Positions 1-7,143 of a stretch of 64,000 nt of DNA are shown piece by piece. Both the position numbers and the translations under genes were made by a program. Within the stretch, counting starts at the first letter, position 1. Each line of letters opens with the position of its first letter. The DNA is from Asanoa ferruginea (GTDB lineage Bacteria > Actinomycetota > Actinomycetes > Mycobacteriales > Micromonosporaceae), in assembly GCF_003387075.1 (NCBI RefSeq), contig NZ_QUMQ01000001.1:682001-746000 (forward strand), read 5' to 3'. The notes beneath the pieces were generated by a model. That model saw only the letters and a list, made by a program, of their open reading frames with translations, was not told where the DNA came from and made no database searches.

Positions 1-491
1 ATCGGGTCCGCTTGGCATTCGAACCAGTGATGTCGCTGTTGAGGTAACCCACCTCGCCCGCGAACTGCGGAACCCACGGGCCGATTCCCCACTGCGAACC
101 GGATGCGAAAGGATTGAAATTGGACTGTGCGACGTTCGTCGTGTCGATCGTGGCACGCAGACACGCGCACGAGGGCGTGTAGAGCACCCGGAAAGCATGC
201 CGAACGCCGACCTGATCATATTGCGCGTTGCCGCTATACCAGGTGCGTAGGTTGTTGCCGCCCTGCGACGAGAACTGCGCGAACCACCGCAGACCCACGG
301 GGGTCGCGGGCTGGCCGCCGCTGGCCGTGTGATCAGCACTGATGATGTAGCCGACCTGGGCGTAGCTTCCGGACACCCGCGAGCCGATCATCACCCACGC
401 ATTGGTGAAGTGCGGGGGTGCCGGAAATGATCGCGGTCAGGGTCGCCACCGCGACGACGGCCAGTGCGATCACCGCGCGCTCAAATCGCAT
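1..491 (-). pseudogene. secreted protein, frameshifted, cut by window edge
   Basis: An ATG at 491 opens a typical export signal (charged start MRFER, then hydrophobic VIALAVVAVATL). The rest of the protein (pieces TNAWVMIGSRV, NAQYDQVGVRHAF, GIGPWVPQFAGEVGYLN) continues in a different frame from about 430 down to base 1, where the window cuts it. The G5 run at 414-418 (C5 on the coding strand) appears to hold one extra base. Removing it gives a smooth join, SGTPHFTNAW. The mature part is rich in Gly, Asn, Trp and Tyr with a close Cys pair (SCAC), as in extracellular actinobacterial proteins. I do not recognise the family. The break could be real decay or an assembly error. Confidence 0.55.
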
Positions 492-593
492 GTGCGCCTC
501 CCCGTTTGCCAGAACGATACAGACGTCGATCGATAGTTGTCTGTCCGTACCGTTGCTGTATTTGCGAATGGCGCACCTTGTGCGAGCCGGCTG

Positions 594-947
594 TTAGCTA
601 TCGATCAGGTTGTCCAGGGCGCCGGCCAGGAGGCCGCGGGTTCGCTGCAATTCGGCGATCGAACCGTCGAGTTCGCTGATCTGGCGGCGTAGTCGTTCGC
701 GGGCCGTTGGGCATGCTGTCAGTTCGCCGTCTGGGGTGAAGCAGGGCAGCACCTGGGCCACCGCCTGGAGGCCGAGACCGATATCGAGCAACAGCCGGAT
801 CCGGCGTACCTCCTCGACCGCGCAGTCCGCGAAGTCGCGGTAGCCGTTGTCGAGACGCCGCGAGGACAGCAGCCCCAACTGGTCGTAGTGCCGCAGCGCC
901 CGGGTGCTGACGCCGCTGCGGTGAGCCAACTGATTGATCAGCATCAT
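594..947 (-). CDS. MerR-family transcriptional regulator
   Basis: This 117-residue protein has the MerR winged-helix DNA-binding domain at residues 1-70 (INQLAHRSGVSTRALRHYDQLGLLSSRR, quoted as family-typical in its RALRHYDQLGLL core). A helical dimerisation region with one Cys near residue 79 (TACPTARERL) follows. Two consecutive ATG codons (947 and 944) are possible starts; AGAGG lies just upstream. The gene is divergent from an MFS exporter, and the shared 44-base gap holds a perfect 16-base palindrome in a long promoter spacer, so it probably controls that exporter and possibly itself. The ligand is unknown. Confidence 0.88.
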   Translation of the reverse strand: MMLINQLAHRSGVSTRALRHYDQLGLLSSRRLDNGYRDFADCAVEEVRRIRLLLDIGLGLQAVAQVLPCFTPDGELTACPTARERLRRQISELDGSIAELQRTRGLLAGALDNLIDS

Positions 948-953
948 CGCCTC

Positions 954-985
954 TTGACCTTGACACGGGTGTCAAACCTTACCGT
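954..985 (+). promoter_or_regulatory. MerR-type promoter and operator for the MFS exporter
   Basis: TTGACC at 954-959 can act as -35 and TTACCG/TACCGT at 979-985 as -10, separated by 19-20 bases. This is the overlong spacer typical of MerR-regulated promoters. The spacer contains the perfect palindrome TTGACACGGGTGTCAA at 960-975. A start site about 6-7 bases after the -10 would fall at or next to the ATG at 992, so the message may be leaderless. The assignment rests on spacing and symmetry only. Confidence 0.6.
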
Positions 986-991
986 TCAGCC

Positions 992-2221
992 ATGCCGATG
1001 CGCGACGATCTGCGGATCCCCCAGGACCCCCGACAGCGGTTGATGGCGCTGTCGACGCTCATCAACACGGTCGGCATGGGCCTGTTCCTGTCCGCGGGCA
1101 CCATCTTCCTCATCCGGTCGGCGGGGTTGAGCCCGGCCGCCGCCGGCATCGGCCTCACCGTCGGTTCGCTGATCGGCTTCGGCGCCGGCGTGTTCGTCGG
1201 CGACCAGGCCGACCGCCGGGGTGGTCGCGAGGTCGTCATCGCTTCCATGCTGGTCGAGGCGGTGGCCAGCGTCGGCCTGCTCTTCGTGCACGACATCTGG
1301 ACGCTGATCCTGGTGGCGACGGTCGCCTCGGTCGGCCGGGCGGGCTCGGGCAGCGCGCGCGGTGCGCTGATCGGCGTGCTGGCCGAGCCGGGCAAGGGCG
1401 CCGCATTGCGCACCTACCTGCGGGCCGTCACCAACGTCGGCCTCGCGGTGGGCATGCTCGGCGCCGCGGCCGTGCTGGCGATCGACAACCGTCCGGCGTA
1501 CGTGACGATGGTGCTCACCGACGCCGCCACCTTCCTGATCGCCGCGGCCGTGCTGGCCCGGTTGCCACACCTCCCGCCGACCCGGACCGCCGGCACGCCG
1601 GCCGCCGACGAGCGTCGCTGGCTCGCCCTGCGCGACCGGCACTATCTGGCCTTCACGGCCGCGTCGTCGGTCGCGAGCCTGCAATACTGGGTGCTCGTCC
1701 AGGCGCTTCCGGTGTGGATCGTGCTGCACACCGCGGCACCGCGCTCGATGGCGGCACTGGTCCTCTTCGTCGCCGCGGTCACCGTGGCGATCACCCAGAT
1801 CCCGGCGACGCGATCGATCGACGGGCCCCGGACGGCGGCTCGGCTGCTGGCCCGGTCCGGCCCGCTCTTCCTGGTGGCCTGGGTGCTGATGGCCGCGGCG
1901 TCCGGCCCGTCGGCGTGGGCGGCGGTGGCGCTGTTGCTTGTCGCGGTGCTCGTACACTCGCTGGCTGAAGTGTGGCAGGCCGCCGGGACGTTCGAGCTGT
2001 CCTTCGCGCTCGCCCGGCCCGAGGCGCACGGCCAGTATCAGGGCGTGATCGGGCTCGGCCACGGCTTCGTCGAGGCGGTCGCCCCGGTCATCGTCATCAC
2101 GCTGTGCATCGACGGGGGCAAGGCCGGCTGGGTCGCCCTCGCGCTGATCGTCACGGTGGCCGGCTACCTGTGCGCATTCATCTCCAACCGAATCGAGGCC
2201 CAGCGCGTGTTACCGGCGTGA
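992..2221 (+). CDS. major facilitator superfamily transporter
   Basis: This 409-residue integral membrane protein has about twelve hydrophobic segments, the usual MFS size. The MFS motif A is visible between TM2 and TM3 at residues 70-79 (GDQADRRGGR). It is likely a drug or metabolite exporter in the cytoplasmic membrane. The ATG at 992 follows directly on the MerR-type promoter, and an in-frame ATG two codons later is an alternative. Its TGA overlaps the GTG of the following sigma factor (GTGA), so the two genes may be translationally coupled. The substrate cannot be predicted. Confidence 0.85.
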   Translation: MPMRDDLRIPQDPRQRLMALSTLINTVGMGLFLSAGTIFLIRSAGLSPAAAGIGLTVGSLIGFGAGVFVGDQADRRGGREVVIASMLVEAVASVGLLFVHDIWTLILVATVASVGRAGSGSARGALIGVLAEPGKGAALRTYLRAVTNVGLAVGMLGAAAVLAIDNRPAYVTMVLTDAATFLIAAAVLARLPHLPPTRTAGTPAADERRWLALRDRHYLAFTAASSVASLQYWVLVQALPVWIVLHTAAPRSMAALVLFVAAVTVAITQIPATRSIDGPRTAARLLARSGPLFLVAWVLMAAASGPSAWAAVALLLVAVLVHSLAEVWQAAGTFELSFALARPEAHGQYQGVIGLGHGFVEAVAPVIVITLCIDGGKAGWVALALIVTVAGYLCAFISNRIEAQRVLPA

Positions 2222-2727
2222 ACGGCTTCGATGGCTTCCGCGAGTTCGTGCAGGCGCATACCGGCGCGTGGTCCCGGCTGGCCTATGTGCTCGCTGGCAG
2301 CCACGCGGGAGCCGAAGACCTGGTGCAGACGGCGCTGCTCAAGACCGCGCGGAGTTGGCATCGGGTACGCCGCTACGACCAGCCCGAGGCCTACGTACGC
2401 CGGGCGATCTATCACGCCGCCGTCTCGACGTGGCGGCGGCGCGGTGAATGGCCGGTCGCCGACGTTCCGGAACGGGCCGCAGCCGACGACGCCATCGACG
2501 GCATACCGCGGCGGCTGGCCATCGACGCCGCCCTCGCCCGGCTCACCCCGCGGCAACGGGCCGTGCTGGTGCTGCGCTTCTACGAGGACCGGTCGGTGGC
2601 CGAGGCCGCCGAGATCCTGGGCGTCACCACCGGCACGATCAAGAGCCAGACGGCGTACGCGCTGGAACGGTTGCGGATCCTCGCACCGCACCTCGTCGAA
2701 CTGACCATTGAGGAGGCCGGGCGATGA
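2218..2727 (+). CDS. SigE-family RNA polymerase sigma factor
   Basis: This 169-residue ECF-type sigma factor begins at GTG 2218, overlapping the exporter stop. Region 2 spans about residues 5-70 (FREFVQAHTGAWSRLAYVL, AEDLVQTALLKTA). Region 4 spans about 105-155 (LTPRQRAVLVLRFYED, then the helix-turn-helix GVTTGTIKSQT). It matches the actinomycete SigE family, which has no long linker. The ATG of the next gene overlaps its stop, placing it in an operon with a membrane protein that is probably its regulator. A paralogous pair lies at 17.3-19.1 kb. Confidence 0.9.
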   Translation: MNGFDGFREFVQAHTGAWSRLAYVLAGSHAGAEDLVQTALLKTARSWHRVRRYDQPEAYVRRAIYHAAVSTWRRRGEWPVADVPERAAADDAIDGIPRRLAIDAALARLTPRQRAVLVLRFYEDRSVAEAAEILGVTTGTIKSQTAYALERLRILAPHLVELTIEEAGR

Positions 2728-3965
2728 CCGGACTGCGCGAACACTTCGCCGAGACGGCCGCCGGCGCCAAGCACTACGACGTGACCGAAGTGGTGCTCCG
2801 CCGCACCCGGCGCCGCCGCCGGCTCACCCAGGCGGTCGCGGCCGCGGCGGTGGTCGCCATCGCGGCGTCGGCCGGAGTGCTGCTGAGCGGCGATCGCCCG
2901 CGACCAGGTCCCTCGATCACGGAGATCGACGCCACCGGTCCGGTGGGTGCGGGGCGGATCCCCTGGCTGCCCGCCACGTTCAAGGCGGCCGACGCCGTCG
3001 CGCTGCCGGCCGGTCGGGCGGTTGGCGCGGGAGCGCTGGTCTATCAGCGAGGTGCGGTGTATGTGCTGCTGACCAGCAAGGGCGAGAGCTATGCGATACC
3101 CGGCGAGGCGCGTGGGCTCTCCCCGGACGGGCGCTGGCTCGCCTACGGCGCCAACGGCAAACTGGTGTTCCGCGACCTCACCGGCATCCGGGCGTTCACG
3201 ACGGCCGAAAGCAGCGTCACCGGCTGGTCCGTCGAGGGCGCGGTCGCCGTGCTGGCGCCACCCTGGCCGGGAGTGGGACCGGTGGTCGCGACGATCCTGG
3301 ACCTCGACACCGGCGCCAGCCGCGCCGTCCCGATCCCGGACCCCGAGTGGTGGCAGCCGCGCGGGCTGACCGCCGACGGAGAGTTGCTGCTCACCGCGCG
3401 GCAGGAGTTCCCGGCGACGAAGGAGCCACCGGCGACCGGCGAGCCGCTGCCCACCGTGGCGCCGGCTCAGACGCTCACCGGGCCGCCGCGCGATCTCGGT
3501 GCCGCAGTCGGGATCATCAACCCGGTCGACCAGCAGGCGCACACCGTCGAGCTGCTGGCGAGCCGGCTTGGGCTCGACGACCGGGACAAGCCCGGGGCCG
3601 GTCTCCAGTGGGGTATCACCGCGCGACCCGACACCGGCGGGCTCGTCTTCCAAACGTTGCGGACCATCACCATCGACGGATCCGACGCCTACATGCTCAG
3701 CGACGTGTTCGAGGTCGACCCGAACACCGGCTGGCCGCTGCGGCGCTACCGACTCCCGGCGATGCCCACGCTCGACAGTCCCGCCGCATGGCTGATCGGC
3801 ACCCTTCCGGAGGGGATCCTGCTGGGCACCAACGACGGTGGCTTCGACGCGCGCGACTTCGAGCGGCTGGAACTGCTCGACCCCACGACCGGGGCGCGCC
3901 AGACCGTGCTGTCGCTACCCGACGCCGCCAACTTCCTTCTCACCCGCGGCGGGCGGCTGCGCTAG
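2724..3965 (+). CDS. putative membrane-anchored partner of SigE-like sigma factor
   Basis: This 413-residue protein has a short cytoplasmic N-terminus, an arginine-rich stretch (RRTRRRRRL, residues 26-34), one TM helix at about 37-55 and a large extracytoplasmic part. The outer part looks like a WD40/TolB-type beta-propeller (GLSPDGRWLAY, GGFDARDFERLELL). It overlaps the sigma gene by ATGA. The same architecture and context recur at 17273-18532. The topology suggests an anti-sigma or sensor role, but no classical anti-sigma domain (zinc-finger HC2) is present, so the function is inferred from context. It converges on the next gene with overlapping stops. Confidence 0.7.
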   Translation: MTGLREHFAETAAGAKHYDVTEVVLRRTRRRRRLTQAVAAAAVVAIAASAGVLLSGDRPRPGPSITEIDATGPVGAGRIPWLPATFKAADAVALPAGRAVGAGALVYQRGAVYVLLTSKGESYAIPGEARGLSPDGRWLAYGANGKLVFRDLTGIRAFTTAESSVTGWSVEGAVAVLAPPWPGVGPVVATILDLDTGASRAVPIPDPEWWQPRGLTADGELLLTARQEFPATKEPPATGEPLPTVAPAQTLTGPPRDLGAAVGIINPVDQQAHTVELLASRLGLDDRDKPGAGLQWGITARPDTGGLVFQTLRTITIDGSDAYMLSDVFEVDPNTGWPLRRYRLPAMPTLDSPAAWLIGTLPEGILLGTNDGGFDARDFERLELLDPTTGARQTVLSLPDAANFLLTRGGRLR

Positions 3966-4894
3966 CGCGCCGCCTGGAGGGTCCAGCCGCCCTGTGCCTC
4001 GACCTCGATGACCTGGGTGTCGGGCGGCAGCGGGGCGGTGCCCTTGTAGCGGCCGATCTCGTTGACGAACAGGCCCATCCGGTCGTCTTCGCCGAAGCCC
4101 CGGACCACGAAGTTGTCGCGGCCCGAGAACGTCGCGGTGATCCGGCTGCCGAGCCGCTCGGCGTCGGGCACGAGGAACACGGCCGGCTTGCGGCCCGATG
4201 CCTCGCCGGTGAACGTCGGCGCCTTGGTCAGGTCGCGCAGCACGATCTTCCAGGAGCCGTCGGCGCGGACCCGGAAGGCCGCCGGCTCCCCGCGCTCGAG
4301 CAGGCCGACGGTGCGATCGCCGGAATAGGCACCGATCGCGTTGACGATCAGCCCGACCGGCCGGCCCGAGGTGTCGAGGGCCTCGACCATGAAGTTGGAG
4401 TCACCGTCGTGGGTGATCGTCGCGACGTACGCCGCGTCGGGCTCGAGCCGCACCTTCGCCGTCTTGTTGCCGCGACCGCTGATCGTGACGTCGGGCGCGA
4501 TCACCCGGGGTGGCTCGGGCTCCGCGGACGGGGTCGCCGGGAGCCGGTTGGCCCGGGGTGGCGGCACTGGCGCGTCACCGGCTGCTCGGGCCGACTCGGC
4601 CGGGCCGCTCTGGTCAAGCGCGAACAGCAAACCGGCGCCGCCGAGGCAGATGATCAGCAGGAACACCACGCCGCCGCCGACGAGCCACGGCCAGATGGGC
4701 CGGCCTGGCGGCCTGGGCGGGTTGGGCGGCAGCACCGGCTGGCCGTAACCGAAGGGCTGGCCATAACCCGGAACGGGCTGGCCATAACCCGGAACGGGCT
4801 GGCCATAACCCGGAACGGGCTGGCCGTAGCCCGGAACGGGCTGGCCATGGCCGGGAACGGGCTGGCCCGGCGGCGGAGGGGTCGGCTGGGTCAC
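3962..4894 (-). CDS. proline/glycine-repeat membrane protein
   Basis: GTG 4894 gives 310 residues. Residues 10-57 are heptads of GQPVPGY type (five near-perfect, then two degenerate). One TM helix follows at about 70-92, then an extracytoplasmic region with two related modules of about 85 residues, each ending in a similar motif (LIVNAIGAYSGDR and LFVNEIGRYKGT). The N-terminal part resembles the cytosolic Pro/Gly-rich tails of many actinobacterial single-pass proteins. I do not recognise the outer domain. The upstream ATG at 4927 is in frame but adds a non-typical 11 residues. Confidence 0.7.
   Translation of the reverse strand: MTQPTPPPPGQPVPGHGQPVPGYGQPVPGYGQPVPGYGQPVPGYGQPFGYGQPVLPPNPPRPPGRPIWPWLVGGGVVFLLIICLGGAGLLFALDQSGPAESARAAGDAPVPPPRANRLPATPSAEPEPPRVIAPDVTISGRGNKTAKVRLEPDAAYVATITHDGDSNFMVEALDTSGRPVGLIVNAIGAYSGDRTVGLLERGEPAAFRVRADGSWKIVLRDLTKAPTFTGEASGRKPAVFLVPDAERLGSRITATFSGRDNFVVRGFGEDDRMGLFVNEIGRYKGTAPLPPDTQVIEVEAQGGWTLQAAR
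4763..4867 (-). repeat. 21-base tandem repeat encoding GQPVPGY
   Basis: Five consecutive 21-base units encode GQPVPGH once and GQPVPGY four times. Two shorter degenerate units continue towards the TM helix. Copies differ at only a few bases, which points to recent expansion by slippage. Confidence 0.85.
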
Positions 4895-4954
4895 TGCCGC
4901 ACGGTAGAACAAACCAGCGGCCCTCACTGTCCCGTGGCAATCACCGGGTGATCA

Positions 4955-4992
4955 CAAAAAACGGCTCGGCCGGGACAACCCGGCCGAGCCGT
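4955..4992 (-). terminator. intrinsic terminator after tRNA-His
   Basis: A 14-bp perfect stem (4961-4974 with 4979-4992, loop ACAA) is followed on the minus strand by six T (A run at 4955-4960). It lies just past the 3' end of tRNA-His and before the GTG of the next minus-strand gene. Confidence 0.9.
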
Positions 4993-4996
4993 CGAG

Positions 4997-5073
4997 TGGG
5001 GTGATCGACGGGACTCGAACCCGCGACCCCCGGGACCACAACCCGGTGCTCTACCAGCTGAGCTACGACCACC
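4997..5073 (-). tRNA. tRNA-His (anticodon GUG)
   Basis: The cloverleaf folds on the minus strand. The 7-bp acceptor is GTGGTCG/CGATCAC, extended by the G-1:C73 pair characteristic of tRNA-His. The anticodon loop is TTGTGGT with anticodon GTG, the T arm is GCGGGTTCGAGTCCCGT-like, and CCA is encoded (4997-4999). Terminated by the adjacent strong hairpin. Confidence 0.95.
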
Positions 5074-5159
5074 ACGACGACCCTCGCCGGCATTCCGCCG
5101 CGCGAGGCGCCGACCAATGATAGCCATAGCCCGCCCGGGGGCGTCGACAGGGTTATGGG

Positions 5160-5750
5160 TTAGAGCTCGGCGGCGATGGCCTTCGCGCTCTCGACGTCGG
5201 GGCCGGGCAGCGGGACGAAGATTGTCCGGCGATAGTATTCAAGCTCGCGGATGCTCTCCCGGATGTCGGCGAGCGCGCGGTGGGCCAGGCCCTTGGCGGG
5301 CTGACCGAAGTAGACCCGGGGATACCAGCGCCGGCACAGCTCCTTGATCGACGAGACGTCGATCATCCGGTAGTGCAGGTGCGCGTCGAGGCGCGGCATG
5401 TCGCGGGCGAGGAAACCCCGGTCGGTGGCGATGGAGTTGCCACACAGGGGCGCCGTGCGCGGGTCCTTCACGTACTCCGAGATGTAGGACAGGACCTGGT
5501 CCTCGGCCTCCTCGAGGGTGACCGTCGAACGGCGTACCTCCTCGGTCAGTCCCGATTTGGCATGCATCTCGCGGACCACCTCGGGCATGCCGTCGAGCTG
5601 CGCGTTGGAAGCGTGGATGACCAGGTCGACCCCGTCGCCAAGGACCTGCAGGTTGGGGTCGGTCACCAGTGCCGCGACCTCGATCAGCGCGTCTTTGCCG
5701 AGGTCGAGACCGGTCATCTCACAGTCGATCCAGACCAGAAGATCAGCCAC
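5160..5750 (-). CDS. orn: oligoribonuclease
   Basis: This 196-residue DEDDh 3'-5' exonuclease degrades 2-5 nt RNAs and linear pGpG in the cytoplasm. The catalytic signature is clear: motif [11 protein letters not shown] near residues 8-17, the middle Asp region ([16 protein letters not shown]) and the C-terminal HRALADI. Length equals the family norm. The start is GTG 5750 (VADLLVW), which matches the usual N-terminus; a longer in-frame extension upstream is not conserved-looking. It is divergent from the GT87 gene with a 54-base gap. Confidence 0.95.
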   Translation of the reverse strand: MADLLVWIDCEMTGLDLGKDALIEVAALVTDPNLQVLGDGVDLVIHASNAQLDGMPEVVREMHAKSGLTEEVRRSTVTLEEAEDQVLSYISEYVKDPRTAPLCGNSIATDRGFLARDMPRLDAHLHYRMIDVSSIKELCRRWYPRVYFGQPAKGLAHRALADIRESIRELEYYRRTIFVPLPGPDVESAKAIAAEL

Positions 5751-5804
5751 GATCGACAGCCTACGCGCAGGTCCCGGTCCGCGGCCTCCACTAGGCTGCC
5801 GGGC

Positions 5805-7019
5805 GTGCAGGCAGCGGCCCCACCTCTGAAGATCAAACCCAGCACCGCGCGGCGGATCGCGCTGGTGAGCGCGCTCACCGCTGCGGCGGTGGCGTTCATT
5901 TGGCTGTACGCGGCCCGCCGGGACTTCTTCGACCTGCGCATCTACGTCAGCGCGCTGCGCTGGTGGGCCGACGGCCACCCGCTCTACGACTACGCCCAGC
6001 CCGACCGGGTCCAGGGTGAGCTGTATTTCACCTATCCGCCGTTCGCCGCCCTGTTGCTGCGCCCGTTCGCCGCGGTGCCCATCGGCGTCACGATCGGGTT
6101 CTTCTGCGTATTCACGGTCGCGGCCGTCGCCGTGGCCTCGTGGTGGCTGACCGCACCGGTCGCCGACCGCCGCGGCGTGCCCCGCTGGCTGCTCGCCGGC
6201 CTGCTGTTCCCGGTCGTGCTGGCGGTCGAGCCGACCCGCGAGACCTACTTCTTCGGCCAGATCAACATGGTTCTGGTCCTGCTGATCCTGGCCGACTTCT
6301 GTTTCGCCTCGCCCCGCAAGTGGTTCTGGGCCGGCGCCGGCGTGGGCCTGGCCACGGCGATCAAGCTCTTTCCCGGCATCTTCATCCTGTATTTCCTGGT
6401 CACCCGCCGCTGGCGGGAGGCCGCCGTGTCGGCGCTTGCGGCCGCCGTGGCAACCCTGCTGGCGGCCGCGGTCGCGCCGCACGACTCGTGGCAGTTCTGG
6501 ACCGACTCGCTGTTCTCGACGGAGCGGGTCGGTCGCACGGACTACACGGGCAACCAGTCTTTGCAGGGCCTGTTGGCCCGCCTGGTCGCGCCGTCGGAGC
6601 CGTCGAAGGCCTGGTGGCTGCTGCTGGTCGTGGCGGTGACCGCGGTAGGCATGTGGCGGGCGGCGCGGGCCTTCCGGGCCGGCGACGACCTGTCCGGGGT
6701 GACGTTGACCGGCCTGGTTGGCGCGCTGGTCAGCCCGATCACCTGGCCGCACCACGTGTTCTGGTTCCTGCCGGCGGTGGTCGTCCTGGTCGACTCGGGG
6801 CGGCGGCGCGACCTGGCCCTGGCCGGTGGGACGCTGGCGGTCGCCATCTACGGCGTGAACACGTTCATCGACTGGGGCGTGGCACCCGACCCCACCCGCA
6901 CGGTCGGCGACTTCCTGCTGCGGAACCTCTACGTCCTGGCCGCGCTCGTATTGGTAGCGCTCCTACCGGCGAGAAGGCCCGATCATGGCCTAGATACGCT
7001 CAGAAACGGACAGACCTAG
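5805..7019 (+). CDS. GT87-type polyprenol-phosphate-dependent glycosyltransferase
   Basis: GTG 5805 gives 404 residues with about nine to ten TM segments. It has the DUF2029/GT87 pattern: an early Asp in [17 protein letters not shown], the conserved HPLYDY, the [11 protein letters not shown] loop and [12 protein letters not shown]87 enzymes such as PimE add mannose to phosphatidylinositol mannosides or related lipids on the outer face of the membrane, using polyprenyl-phosphate sugar. The acceptor here is unknown. The gene ends before a convergent hairpin at 7090-7128. Confidence 0.85.
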   Translation: MQAAAPPLKIKPSTARRIALVSALTAAAVAFIWLYAARRDFFDLRIYVSALRWWADGHPLYDYAQPDRVQGELYFTYPPFAALLLRPFAAVPIGVTIGFFCVFTVAAVAVASWWLTAPVADRRGVPRWLLAGLLFPVVLAVEPTRETYFFGQINMVLVLLILADFCFASPRKWFWAGAGVGLATAIKLFPGIFILYFLVTRRWREAAVSALAAAVATLLAAAVAPHDSWQFWTDSLFSTERVGRTDYTGNQSLQGLLARLVAPSEPSKAWWLLLVVAVTAVGMWRAARAFRAGDDLSGVTLTGLVGALVSPITWPHHVFWFLPAVVVLVDSGRRRDLALAGGTLAVAIYGVNTFIDWGVAPDPTRTVGDFLLRNLYVLAALVLVALLPARRPDHGLDTLRNGQT

Positions 7020-7089
7020 CCAGTCGCCATCGGAAGGGTTAAACTGGCATTAACGGATCTACTTCTCCGGTTGCACCGTTCCCCCGGTG

Positions 7090-7128
7090 AGAACGGCCCT
7101 TCGCGTCGGCAGCGCGAAGGGCCGTTCT
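7090..7128. terminator. bidirectional terminator between convergent genes
   Basis: A 16-bp perfect stem (7090-7105 with 7113-7128, 7-base loop) is followed by TGTTCTT on the plus strand. It sits between the GT87 gene and the convergent long membrane protein and could serve both. Confidence 0.85.
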
Positions 7129-7143
7129 GTTCTTCCCGCCGGG

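Noticed and set aside
986-2062. Long reading frame on the minus strand opposite the MFS gene
   Set aside because: Arg/Gly/His-rich shadow frame without family signals or ribosome site; the plus strand encodes a clear transporter.
2708-4951. 747-codon plus-strand reading frame
   Set aside because: Runs through the anti-sigma-like gene and antisense to the next; composition is that of an out-of-frame GC-rich shadow.
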